A stretch of DNA of 64,000 nt from NCBI RefSeq assembly GCF_019145495.1, contig NZ_JAHSTU010000001.1, positions 1,423,457 to 1,487,456 of the forward strand, given 5' to 3'. Position numbers and translations under genes: made by a program. Below, one piece after another: positions 16,833 through 24,975 of the stretch; positions within the stretch are counted from its first letter, which is position 1, and every line of letters starts with the position of its first letter. The notes beneath the pieces were generated by a model. The model did not search any database and was not told the origin of the DNA. It saw only the letters and a list, made by a program, of their open reading frames with translations. This stretch comes from Pseudomonas azerbaijanoccidentalis (GTDB taxonomy: Bacteria > Pseudomonadota > Gammaproteobacteria > Pseudomonadales > Pseudomonadaceae).

Positions 16833-17843
16833 ATGACGAAAAAGATCACACAGGGACAGTTCAATCGTCGCGGCTTTCTGACGGCCAGCTCGATTGCCAT
16901 TGGTGCGCTGGGGCTGTCCTCACTCGGGCTGACGTCCCGTGCATTCGCCAAAGCCAACAGCCTTTCGGACCTGACCCTGGGCGTCGCCACATACCGCGGC
17001 CAGGACTCGTACTTCACCGAAGACGCCGGTACCGCCAATACGCCTTACAAGGTCGAGTATGCGGAATTCGCCGGCGGCAACCTGATCGTCGAAGCGCTGG
17101 CCTCGGGCAGTCTGGACGTGGGCGGGATGAGTGAAATCCCGCCGATCTTTTCGATCCAGAGTCACCGTCAACCGAAGCTGGTCGCGGTGCTGCAAGGCGA
17201 CGTGAACAATCAAGTGTTCCTGATTCCCAAGGACTCGAAGATCGAATCGGTCGGGCAATTGCGCGGCAAACGGGTGGGTTACGTGCGCTCCACCACCTCG
17301 CACTACTTTCTGATCAAGGCCTTGAAGGAACAGGGCCTGACCATGAAGGACATCACCGCAGTGGCGCTCACGCCTCAGGACGGCTTCAGCGCTTTCCAGA
17401 GCGGGCAACTCGATGCCTGGGTGATCTACGGCGTGTTCATTCAGCTGGCGAAATTCCGCAGTGGTGCGCGCGTGCTGAAAACCGCGCTGGGTTATTTGTC
17501 CGGCAACTACCTGATCGCGGCGCGCCCCGCTGCGCTGGAAGACCCGCTGCGCAAGCAGGCCATTCAGGACTACCTGCAACGCCAGGCGCGCACGCTGGAA
17601 TGGATCAACAACAACCCCGAACCCTGGGCCGCCAAATCCGCGCAGTTGCTGGGCGTCGACAAAAGCGTGTTCCTCGACATGTACAACAACCGCAGCCAGT
17701 CCTCGAGAATCATCGAAGTGAACGACCAGGCCATCGCCTCGCAACAGGAAGTGGCGGACCTGTTTTTCGACGCCGGTGTGTTGAGTGAACGGCTCGATGT
17801 CAGCCCGCTGTGGGACAAAAACTTTCCGTTGCTGCCGCTATGA
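16833..17843 (+). CDS. ABC substrate-binding protein with Tat-type signal (SsuA-like)
   Basis: 336 residues from the ATG at 16833. The N-terminus has a twin-arginine motif (NRRGFLTAS) and hydrophobic stretch ending SRAFAKA, suggesting Tat export, unusual for this fold. The body is SsuA-like (GSLDVGGMSEIPPIFS, GKRVGYVRSTTSHYFLIKAL, WVIYGVFIQLA). An open frame extends upstream to 16524 but overlaps the peroxiredoxin gene and is not the start. It is the last gene before the hairpin repeat at 17861. Confidence 0.85.
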   Translation: MTKKITQGQFNRRGFLTASSIAIGALGLSSLGLTSRAFAKANSLSDLTLGVATYRGQDSYFTEDAGTANTPYKVEYAEFAGGNLIVEALASGSLDVGGMSEIPPIFSIQSHRQPKLVAVLQGDVNNQVFLIPKDSKIESVGQLRGKRVGYVRSTTSHYFLIKALKEQGLTMKDITAVALTPQDGFSAFQSGQLDAWVIYGVFIQLAKFRSGARVLKTALGYLSGNYLIAARPAALEDPLRKQAIQDYLQRQARTLEWINNNPEPWAAKSAQLLGVDKSVFLDMYNNRSQSSRIIEVNDQAIASQQEVADLFFDAGVLSERLDVSPLWDKNFPLLPL

Positions 17844-17860
17844 GTCAGGCCGAACCCTGA

Positions 17861-17939
17861 CCCTGTAGGAGCTGCCGAAGGCTGCGATCTTTTGATGTTG
17901 TTTTTAAAAGATCGCAGCCTTCGGCAGCTCCTACAGGGA
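17861..17939. repeat. long perfect inverted repeat, copy 3
   Basis: Perfect 33-nt arms beginning CCCTGTAGGAGCTGCC and ending CTTTT, with a short loop (GATGTTGTTTTTA type). Arms nearly equal those at 22720. It sits 17 nt after the binding-protein stop, inside what is otherwise a co-directional gene run. Confidence 0.9.
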
Positions 17940-17991
17940 TTGTGCTGCGCTCACTTGCGGCTCTCATCTTTTTTGATCGAGTGAAATCACC

Positions 17992-19179
17992 ATGAGTCTT
18001 TCATCCCAACACCCGCCCCTGCTGCGCTCGGTCGAAGTGGCCAACTTCGAGGCGTTGCTTGAAGGCATCAGCGAACAGCTGTCCGCGACCGCGCACATTT
18101 ATGACGAGAGCGGCGACTTTCCCCATGACAACTTCAAGCTGTTGCAGGAGCACGGTCTGCTTGCGTTGACCGTGCCCAAAGCGTTCGGCGGTGGCGGCGC
18201 TAGCCTGGCACAGGCGCGCAAGGCTATCGGCGCAATCGCCAAAGGTGAGCCTTCGACGGCGTTGATTCTGGTGATGCAGTACCTGCAACACTCGCGCCTG
18301 CAAGACAACCGCAACTGGCCCGAAGCGTTGCGCGTGCAGGTGGCGCGGGACGCCGTCGAGCATGGCGCACTGATCAACGCGTTGCGCGTCGAACCTGATC
18401 TCGGCACCCCGGCTCGCGGCGGTCTGCCCGCGACGGTGGCGAGACGCACGTCGGCTGGCTGGCGGATCAGCGGCCGCAAAATCTACTCCACCGGCAGCCA
18501 TGGCCTGAGCTGGTTCAGCGTCTGGGCGCGCAGCAGCGACGAGGACCCGCTGGTCGGTGCCTGGCTGGTGCACAAGGACACGCCGGGCATCAGCATCATC
18601 GAGGACTGGGACCATCTCGGCATGCGCGCCACGTGCAGCCATGAAGTGGTGTTCGACAACGTGCTTGTGCCGCTGGATCACGCGGTCAGCGTCAGCCGTT
18701 GGAGCGCGCCGCAAGCCGAACTCGATGGCGATGGTTTTCTATGGATGTCGGTGTTGCTGTCCTCGGTCTACGACGGCGTTGCCCAAGCCGCCCGCGACTG
18801 GCTGGTGCAGTGGCTGGAAACCCGCGCGCCGTCCAACCTCGGCGCCCCGCTGTCGACCCTACCGCGCTTTCAGGAAACCGTCGGCCACATCGACACGTTG
18901 CTGTTTGCCAACCGCAGCCTGCTCGACGCCGCCGCCGAGGGCCACACCCCGGCCAGCAACGCGGCGCAACTTAAGTATCTGGTGACCGGCAACGCGATTC
19001 GCGCCGTCGAGCTGGCCATCGAAGCGTCCGGCAACCCGGGGCTGTCACGAAGCAATCCGCTGCAACGGCATTACCGCGACGTGTTGTGCAGCCGTGTCCA
19101 CACCCCGCAAAACGACGCCATCCTGCAAGGCGTCGGCAAAGCCGTATTCGCCCAGCGCCAGATCAAGGAACGCCCATGA
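17992..19179 (+). CDS. acyl-CoA-dehydrogenase-like flavin oxidoreductase (SfnB/DszC-like)
   Basis: 395 residues with the acyl-CoA dehydrogenase layout: helical N-terminus, a central beta domain (SGRKIYSTGSHGLSWFSVWAR) and a helical C-terminus (GNPGLSRSNPLQRHYRDVL). Relatives in sulfur-scavenging clusters (SfnB, DszC) are flavin-dependent oxygenases rather than true dehydrogenases, and that is the likely role here. The catalytic Glu of acyl-CoA dehydrogenases is not obvious. It is coupled by ATGA overlap to the dehydrogenase gene downstream. Confidence 0.82.
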   Translation: MSLSSQHPPLLRSVEVANFEALLEGISEQLSATAHIYDESGDFPHDNFKLLQEHGLLALTVPKAFGGGGASLAQARKAIGAIAKGEPSTALILVMQYLQHSRLQDNRNWPEALRVQVARDAVEHGALINALRVEPDLGTPARGGLPATVARRTSAGWRISGRKIYSTGSHGLSWFSVWARSSDEDPLVGAWLVHKDTPGISIIEDWDHLGMRATCSHEVVFDNVLVPLDHAVSVSRWSAPQAELDGDGFLWMSVLLSSVYDGVAQAARDWLVQWLETRAPSNLGAPLSTLPRFQETVGHIDTLLFANRSLLDAAAEGHTPASNAAQLKYLVTGNAIRAVELAIEASGNPGLSRSNPLQRHYRDVLCSRVHTPQNDAILQGVGKAVFAQRQIKERP

Positions 19180-20135
19180 GCCAGCTTGTCATCGCCAGCC
19201 AACTGGATGAAGACTTCAACGAAGTAATCCGCCAACGCCTCAGTCAAACCCATCCCGAGGCCCGCGTCATTGGCGTACCGGCCGGTGTGCCGAGCGACCT
19301 GCCGGGGGAAGTCAGCGTCCTGCTCGCGCGGCCCATCAATGTGCGCGGCTATCAGGCACCGGATACACCGCCACCGGGCTGGCCCTATGGGCTGCAATGG
19401 ATTCAAGTGGTGTCTTCGGGCATCGACTTCTACCCGCAATGGTTGTTCAACGGTCCACCCGTGAGCACCTCGCGGGGCAGCGCAGCGGAAAATATCGCCG
19501 AGTTCGCCTTGGCCGCGATCTTCGCCGCAGCCAAGCATCTGCCGGACATTTGGGTGCATGACGCGCAATGGAATTTCACGGCGCTGACACCGCTCAAGGG
19601 CACCACGCTGGGGATACTCGGTTTTGGTGCGATTGGCCGCAGCCTGGCGACCAAGGCGCATGCGTTGGGCATCAATGTAGTGGCGCTGCGTCAGAGCCAA
19701 ACGCCGTTCGAGGTTGAAGGGGTGGAAGCGGCGCGAGATATCCATGAGTTGTTTGCGCGCGCCGATCATCTGGTGCTGGCCGCACCGTTGACCGAGGCCA
19801 CTCGGCATATCGTCGACAGTGCAGTGCTCGCCAGCGCCAAGCCGGGGCTGCACCTGATCAACATCGCCCGGGGCGGGTTGCTTGACCATGGGGCGTTGCT
19901 GGAGGCGCTGGACAGCGGGCGCATCGGCCTGGCTTCGCTGGACGTCACCGAACCCGAACCCTTGCCGGACGGCCATCCCCTCTACAGCCATCCGCGGGTG
20001 CGCCTGTCGCCCCATACCTCGGCTATCTCCAGCAACAGCCGCCACGAGATCGCCGACAGCTTCCTGGCCAACCTCGAACGTTTCCTCAATGGTCTGACGC
20101 TGGAAAATCAAGCGAACGTGCAACACGGGTATTGA
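19176..20135 (+). CDS. D-isomer-specific 2-hydroxyacid dehydrogenase
   Basis: 319 residues from the ATG at 19176 (overlapping the upstream stop). The NAD-binding motif GILGFGAIGRSLA is intact, as are the Arg (NIARGG), Glu (TEPEPL) and His (LSPHTSA) of the catalytic triad. It interconverts a 2-hydroxyacid and 2-ketoacid with NAD(P)H. In this operon it may process the carbon skeleton left after desulfonation, for instance a hydroxyacid (inference). An upstream extension to 19086 overlaps the previous gene and was rejected. Confidence 0.88.
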   Translation: MSQLVIASQLDEDFNEVIRQRLSQTHPEARVIGVPAGVPSDLPGEVSVLLARPINVRGYQAPDTPPPGWPYGLQWIQVVSSGIDFYPQWLFNGPPVSTSRGSAAENIAEFALAAIFAAAKHLPDIWVHDAQWNFTALTPLKGTTLGILGFGAIGRSLATKAHALGINVVALRQSQTPFEVEGVEAARDIHELFARADHLVLAAPLTEATRHIVDSAVLASAKPGLHLINIARGGLLDHGALLEALDSGRIGLASLDVTEPEPLPDGHPLYSHPRVRLSPHTSAISSNSRHEIADSFLANLERFLNGLTLENQANVQHGY

Positions 20136-20160
20136 TCCTCCCCCCCCATATAACCCCCCT

Positions 20161-20248
20161 GTGGGAGCTAGCCTGCTAGCGATGAGGCCTTCAGTTTCAA
20201 CATATATGTTGCCTGACAGACCGCAATCGCTAGCAGGCTAGCTCCCAC
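20161..20248. repeat. long inverted repeat, copy 4 (GTGGGAGCT type)
   Basis: Perfect 23-nt arms (20161-20183 and 20226-20248) beginning GTGGGAGCTAGCCTGCTAGC, flanked by a weaker ATAACCC/GGGTTAT pair. The GTGGGAGC start is typical of Pseudomonas REP sequences. It lies just after the dehydrogenase stop and a run of eight C residues, and probably ends or stabilises that transcript. Confidence 0.85.
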
Positions 20249-20332
20249 ATGGGTTATGCGTACCCGCAAAAAAATAACATCAGCTTTGCGCATTTAGTTT
20301 TTTTAACTTAATGCCGTTTTTTTATAATTAAC

Positions 20333-20370
20333 TTATAACTAATCGGACTTTTACAGCCGCTACTTATGTA
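20333..20370 (+). promoter_or_regulatory. sulfur-cluster promoter element before receptor 2
   Basis: TTATAACT, 8 nt, CTTTTACAG (to 20356), 7 nt, TTATGTA (20364-20370) as a likely -10. ATAATTAAC just upstream (20325) matches the region before 5290. The 20136-20574 intergenic stretch holds the inverted repeat, this element and a long leader, and no gene. Confidence 0.6.
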
Positions 20371-20389
20371 AATATTGTTACAGCCATCA

Positions 20390-20412
20390 CCGACCCCTGA
20401 CCAGGTGGAGGC
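20390..20412 (+). promoter_or_regulatory. repeated leader motif, copy 4
   Basis: CCGACCCC (20390-20397), 3 nt, CCAGGTGGAGGC (20401-20412), about 20 nt after the -10. The leader to the gene at 20575 is long (over 160 nt). CCAGGT (20401-20406) is complementary to ACCTGG (20561-20566), which overlaps the GGGGA ribosome site. Confidence 0.6.
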
Positions 20413-20574
20413 CCACGGAACGACAGATTTTCCGGCCGACACCACTCCACGGTCACCGCTGAACCCAAACCAGAAACCGGCTCAAGCCACCGCCGCCACG
20501 GCTCTAAAACCCTGGCCCCGGCAACGCTTTGCCGAAAAAAACCGACAACGCCAACACAGTACCTGGGGATCACC

Positions 20575-22707
20575 ATGCACAGCACTTTCCGTTCAAACCG
20601 TCTGACGCTGGCCGTGTCGCTGGCACTGTTCGGCTTGTCGGCCCACGCCGAAGAAAACACCAAGGATGGTGCCCTCCCCGTCGTCACCGTCACCGCCGAA
20701 CACCACAGCGAAGACCTACAAAAAACCCCGCTGGCGATTTCCGCTTTCGATGAAAAAGCCCTCGAAGACAAGCAGATCAAAAGCATCCGCGATCTCTCCG
20801 GGCAGGTGCCGAACCTGACCCTCAGCCGCCAGTCGATCTCCTACAGCGCGCAGACCTACGGGATTCGCGGCATCGGTGAAACCGACCCGATCCAGGAATC
20901 AGCCGTCGCGGTCTACGCCGATGACCTGTACATCCCGCGGGCCATTTCTTCGATGCTCGACTTCAACGACGTCGAGCGCGTCGAAGTGCTGCGGGGCCCA
21001 CAAGGCACGCTGTATGGACGCAACAGCAGCGCCGGGGCGATCCGCGTGATCACCCGCGATCCGACTCAGGAAACCCGTGGCTTCTTCGAACTCGGCGCCG
21101 GTGATTACAACGCGCAGAACGGCCGCCTGCTGATCAGCGGGCCACTGGTGGACAACGCGTTGTTCGGCAGCTTCTCGGCAATCCGCCTGACCCGTGACGG
21201 CACCGTCTCCGACCCGACACGCGGCTCGGACGTGAACAACATCGACATCCAGTCTTACCGCGGCAAGCTGCGCTACAACCCGGATGACTCGCCCTGGGAT
21301 GTGCAACTGACCCTGGCCGGCACCTTCGACCGTGGTGACACCACCAGCTACACGCCGTTCGACGCCAATGGCCGCTTCGACAAGTTCAAAAGCTACAGCA
21401 GCCTCAATCCGAAAAACCGCCTGGACCAAGGCAGCTCGGTGCTGCGCGCCATCTACGCCATCGACGATCACCTGAACATCAAATCGGTGACCGCCTATTC
21501 GGCGTTCCATCAGCCGGTGAACTATGACAACTCGGGTCAGGCGGCACTGATCCAGAACAACCTGATTCTCTACAAGCAGGATTACGCCACCCAGGAACTG
21601 CAACTCAATGGCGACTACGACGATTTCAGTTTCAGCACCGGCCTGTACCTGTACCGCGAAACCTTCGATGCCGACCGCGACAACCTCACCTACTCCGTGG
21701 CGCGCAACCGGGTCATTGGCCAGGGCCAATACAGCACGACCAACACCGAAAGCTACGCCCTGTATGGCCAGGGCAGTTACAAGGTCACGCCAAAGCTGTC
21801 GCTGATCGCGGGGCTGCGGTTCACCCGCGAGCACAAGAACTTCGATTACACCAACTACGCCATCACCACCGACCGGCAGATCACCGGCACCAACTTCAGC
21901 GCCGATTCGAGCAAGTCGTGGCAATCCACCAGCCCGAAAATCGGCTTCGAATACGCCTGGACGCCGAACCTCAACCAGTACGCTTACGTGGCCAAAGGGT
22001 TCAAGGCTGGCGGCTATGACAACCGCGCACCGACGCAGGCAGCGGCGGAACAGGCGTTCTCGCCGGAAGACGTGACCACTTGGGAAACCGGCTTCAAGGG
22101 TGACTTCTTCGACCGTCGCCTGCGCGCCAACCTGGCGCTGTTCTACAACGACTACGACGACCTGCAAACCAACGCCTATGACCCGGCGCTGGGTGTGAGC
22201 CTGCGGACTAATGTCGGCCAGGCGCACACCTACGGCGTCGAGCTGGAAACCTTGACCGCGCTGACCCGCGACCTGCAACTGACCGCCAACATCGGCTATC
22301 TGCAAAGCCAGTACGACGACTTCGAAAATGCCAGCGGTGCCGGCGTCGATGCCAACGGCAAACAGTTGGTGTTCTCGCCGAAATGGAACGCCAGTGTCGG
22401 CCTCAACTACACCATTGCGGCCGGTTTGCCCGGCGACTGGCTGGTCGGCACAGACGCGCAGTTCCAGACCAAGTCCTACGCCAACGCACTGAACGATGAC
22501 ATCCAGGAGATCCCCAAGCAGACCTTCTGGAACGCCAACACCCGCTACATCTCCGGCGACGGCCACTGGACCACCACGCTGTCGGTGAAAAACCTGCTCG
22601 ATCGCGCCTACCCGCAATCGGTCGGCTACGTGCCCTCCAGTGGCGCCCGTTACTACGCGATCAACGATCCGCGAACCCTCTTGCTGTCCGTGCGCTACGA
22701 CCTCTGA
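20575..22707 (+). CDS. TonB-dependent outer-membrane receptor 2
   Basis: 710 residues: signal peptide cleaved near LSAHAEE, TonB box LPVVTVTAEH, plug domain (about 45-155, with VERVEVLRGPQGTLYGRNSSAG) and a barrel ending LLLSVRYDL. It belongs to a different branch from receptors 1 and 3, closer to the receptor group with IRGIGETDPIQESAVAVYVDD-like plugs. It has its own promoter element and long leader. Substrate unknown; organosulfur is inferred from context. Confidence 0.9.
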   Translation: MHSTFRSNRLTLAVSLALFGLSAHAEENTKDGALPVVTVTAEHHSEDLQKTPLAISAFDEKALEDKQIKSIRDLSGQVPNLTLSRQSISYSAQTYGIRGIGETDPIQESAVAVYADDLYIPRAISSMLDFNDVERVEVLRGPQGTLYGRNSSAGAIRVITRDPTQETRGFFELGAGDYNAQNGRLLISGPLVDNALFGSFSAIRLTRDGTVSDPTRGSDVNNIDIQSYRGKLRYNPDDSPWDVQLTLAGTFDRGDTTSYTPFDANGRFDKFKSYSSLNPKNRLDQGSSVLRAIYAIDDHLNIKSVTAYSAFHQPVNYDNSGQAALIQNNLILYKQDYATQELQLNGDYDDFSFSTGLYLYRETFDADRDNLTYSVARNRVIGQGQYSTTNTESYALYGQGSYKVTPKLSLIAGLRFTREHKNFDYTNYAITTDRQITGTNFSADSSKSWQSTSPKIGFEYAWTPNLNQYAYVAKGFKAGGYDNRAPTQAAAEQAFSPEDVTTWETGFKGDFFDRRLRANLALFYNDYDDLQTNAYDPALGVSLRTNVGQAHTYGVELETLTALTRDLQLTANIGYLQSQYDDFENASGAGVDANGKQLVFSPKWNASVGLNYTIAAGLPGDWLVGTDAQFQTKSYANALNDDIQEIPKQTFWNANTRYISGDGHWTTTLSVKNLLDRAYPQSVGYVPSSGARYYAINDPRTLLLSVRYDL

Positions 22708-22719
22708 TTCCCAAATCCC

Positions 22720-22810
22720 CCCTGTAGGAGCTGCCGCAGGCTGCGATCTTTTGATGTTGCCTTTCAAGATCAAGATCAAAAGATCGCAGCCTGCGGCAGC
22801 TCCTACAGGG
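22720..22810. repeat. long perfect inverted repeat, copy 5
   Basis: Arms of 33 nt (22720-22752 and 22778-22810) nearly identical to the copy at 17861, differing mainly in CGCAGG for CGAAGG, with compensating change in the other arm. The matched changes keep the stem perfect. It lies between receptor 2 and the amine oxidase gene. Confidence 0.9.
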
Positions 22811-22842
22811 AATCTACAAAGCAAGATCTAAGGAGCATCACT

Positions 22843-24417
22843 ATGGCTTTCACTCGCAGGGAACTGATTTCCCGCATTGCCGCCGTCGGTGGCTATTCCG
22901 CCACTGTCAGCGCCCTCGGTGCGCTGGGGCTGACGCCTCAGGCCGTGGCGTCGACGTTCAATCCGTTGCAACTGGGCAGCAGTGGCAAAGGCAAACATGT
23001 GGTGATTGTCGGTGCCGGGATTTCCGGCCTGGTCAGCGCCTATGAGCTGCGCAAGGCCGGTTTCACCGTGACCATTCTTGAAGCCCGGGAGCGGGTCGGT
23101 GGACGCAACTGGACATTGCGTCGGGGCAGCAAAATCGACTTCGACGACGGTGTCAGCCAGACCGTCGACTTTGATGACGGACAGTTTTTCAACGCCGGCC
23201 CCGCACGCATTCCCAGCCACCACCAGACCATCCTCGGCTACTGCCGTGAGTTGGGTGTAGAGCTGCAAGTGCTGGTCAACAGCAGCCGCAACGCTCTGGC
23301 TTTGCCGGACCCGAAACAACCGGCGTTCCAGTTGCGCCAGGCCGTCAATGACACCCGCGGACAACTGTCCGAACTGCTGGCACGGACCGTCAGCCGCAAA
23401 GCCCTGGATCAGGATTTGACCGCCGACGACCGTCAGGCGCTGTTGAGTTTCCTCAAGGTCTATGGCGACCTCAATGCCGATTTCAAATACAAGGGTTCGG
23501 TACGTTCGGGTTATACACGAGTGCCCGGTGCCGGTGATCAGACCGGCATCACCCGCGCCCCGCTGGAACTGCAAACCCTGCTCAACCCCAAACTTTGGGG
23601 CGCGTTGGTGTTCGATGAAATTCCGGAGTTTTCCTCGACCATGTTCCAGCCGGTCGGTGGCATGGACCGCATTCCCTATGCGTTCTATGACAAGGTCAAA
23701 GACGCGGTGCGCTTCAATGCCGAGGTCAGCGATATCCAGACCGCAGAACTTGGCAGCCGCATTACCTACCGCGATCGCAAGACCGGCGCCACGCAAACCC
23801 TGAACGCCGATTACGCCATCGTCACGGTGCCGCTGCCGTTGCTGGCCAAGCTGCCGAGCAACTTCAGCCAGCCGTTCAAACAAGCGATCCTCACCGCGCA
23901 AAGCGATCAGGCGAACAAGGTGGCCTGGCAGTCGCCACGATTCTGGGAAACCGATTTCAACATCTACGGCGGCCTCTCTTACCTCGACCATGAAGTCAAA
24001 GGCCTGTGGTATCCCAGCGATCGTCTCAACAGCGCCCAAGGCATTCTGGTGGCGGCTTACAACACCAGCGAATCGGCCCAGGCCTTCAGCAGGAAATCCC
24101 TCGCCGAACAGTTCGCCTCCTCCCGCCAAGCCGTGGAGCTGCTGCACCCCGGACACAGCAGCAAGCTGCAAAAACCGGTGGCCATCAACTGGGCCAAGGT
24201 GCCGTTCAGCAAAGGTCCGTGGATCGTCAACGACGAGGTCGGCGAAAGCGCCTACCAGATTCTCAATGAACCCCAAGGCCGCACCTATCTGGCCAGCGAT
24301 GCCCTGGCCCATGGCGGTGTCGGCATCTGGCAGAACAGCGCCGCCGACTCAGCCCGGCGCATCGTTTCGTTGATCGGCCGACATGCCGAACGCAACCAAC
24401 CGGGCGTTGCCGCCTGA
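22843..24417 (+). CDS. FAD-dependent amine oxidase with Tat-type signal
   Basis: 524 residues. A twin-arginine start (TRRELISRIAAVGG) and hydrophobic stretch suggest folded export to the periplasm. The FAD fold follows (VVIVGAGISGLVSAYEL, then EARERVGGRNW), with a C-terminal flavin-site region (YLASDALAHGGVGIWQNSA) as in flavin monoamine oxidases and L-amino-acid oxidases. It would turn an amine into an imine plus H2O2. A strong AAGGAG sets the start. The gene for an exported RidA imine deaminase follows 24 nt later, which makes chemical sense. Confidence 0.85.
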   Translation: MAFTRRELISRIAAVGGYSATVSALGALGLTPQAVASTFNPLQLGSSGKGKHVVIVGAGISGLVSAYELRKAGFTVTILEARERVGGRNWTLRRGSKIDFDDGVSQTVDFDDGQFFNAGPARIPSHHQTILGYCRELGVELQVLVNSSRNALALPDPKQPAFQLRQAVNDTRGQLSELLARTVSRKALDQDLTADDRQALLSFLKVYGDLNADFKYKGSVRSGYTRVPGAGDQTGITRAPLELQTLLNPKLWGALVFDEIPEFSSTMFQPVGGMDRIPYAFYDKVKDAVRFNAEVSDIQTAELGSRITYRDRKTGATQTLNADYAIVTVPLPLLAKLPSNFSQPFKQAILTAQSDQANKVAWQSPRFWETDFNIYGGLSYLDHEVKGLWYPSDRLNSAQGILVAAYNTSESAQAFSRKSLAEQFASSRQAVELLHPGHSSKLQKPVAINWAKVPFSKGPWIVNDEVGESAYQILNEPQGRTYLASDALAHGGVGIWQNSAADSARRIVSLIGRHAERNQPGVAA

Positions 24418-24441
24418 CCCATTCAATAAAAGGACTGAACG

Positions 24442-24939
24442 ATGAAAACCATCACATTGCTGACAGGACTGCTCATGACCGCCACCGCCCTCGCCAGCCA
24501 CGCCGACGAGATCAAACGCGTCGCCTTGCCCAACTCGAATTTCCCGATCTCGCTGGCGGTGTCGGTACCGGCACAAACTGAACTGCTGTTCGTCAGTGGT
24601 CTTTTGGCCGACCTGCACGACCCGAAAGCGTCGAAGGATTCCTTTGCCGCCTACGGCGATACCGCGACCCAGACCACCTCGATCATCAACAAACTCAAAG
24701 GCGTCTTGGAGAGCCAGGGCCTGGGGCTCGGCGATGTGATTCAACTGCGGGTGTTCCTGGTGGGTGACCCGGCCAAGGGCGGCAAGCTGGATTTTGCCGG
24801 ACTGCAGGAAGGCTATACGCCGTTCTTCGGCAGCAGCGCGCAGCCGAACAAACCGGCACGCACCGCCATTCAGGTGGTGGCCCTGCCGCTGCCTGGCGGC
24901 CTGGTTGAAATCGAGGCCGTCGCCGCTCGCAAGAAGTGA
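24442..24939 (+). CDS. exported RidA/YjgF-family imine deaminase
   Basis: 165 residues. Most RidA proteins are cytoplasmic and about 125-130 residues; this one has a Sec signal (to about residue 21, ASHADE). The family core ends with the expected PARTAIQVVALPLPGG and LVEIEAVA stretches, including the Arg that binds the imine carboxylate. It should hydrolyse reactive imines in the periplasm, probably those made by the amine oxidase upstream. It is 36 nt ahead of receptor 3 in the same operon. Confidence 0.85.
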   Translation: MKTITLLTGLLMTATALASHADEIKRVALPNSNFPISLAVSVPAQTELLFVSGLLADLHDPKASKDSFAAYGDTATQTTSIINKLKGVLESQGLGLGDVIQLRVFLVGDPAKGGKLDFAGLQEGYTPFFGSSAQPNKPARTAIQVVALPLPGGLVEIEAVAARKK

Positions 24940-24975
24940 CACGGAATTCACCCGCCATTCAGGAGTTTCACGTTC

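Noticed and set aside
5348..20412. The repeated leader motif as a known SAM or SAH riboswitch or an RsmA site
   Set aside because: It lacks the recognisable cores I know for SAM-I, SAM-II or SAH elements, and CCAGGYGGAGGC is not the CANGGAYG RsmA target. A covariance-model search would be needed to settle this.
20899..22824. A 641-codon open frame on the minus strand
   Set aside because: It is antisense to receptor 2, whose signal peptide, TonB box and barrel end are clear. Its Val/Gly/Arg-rich translation is typical of high-GC antisense frames.
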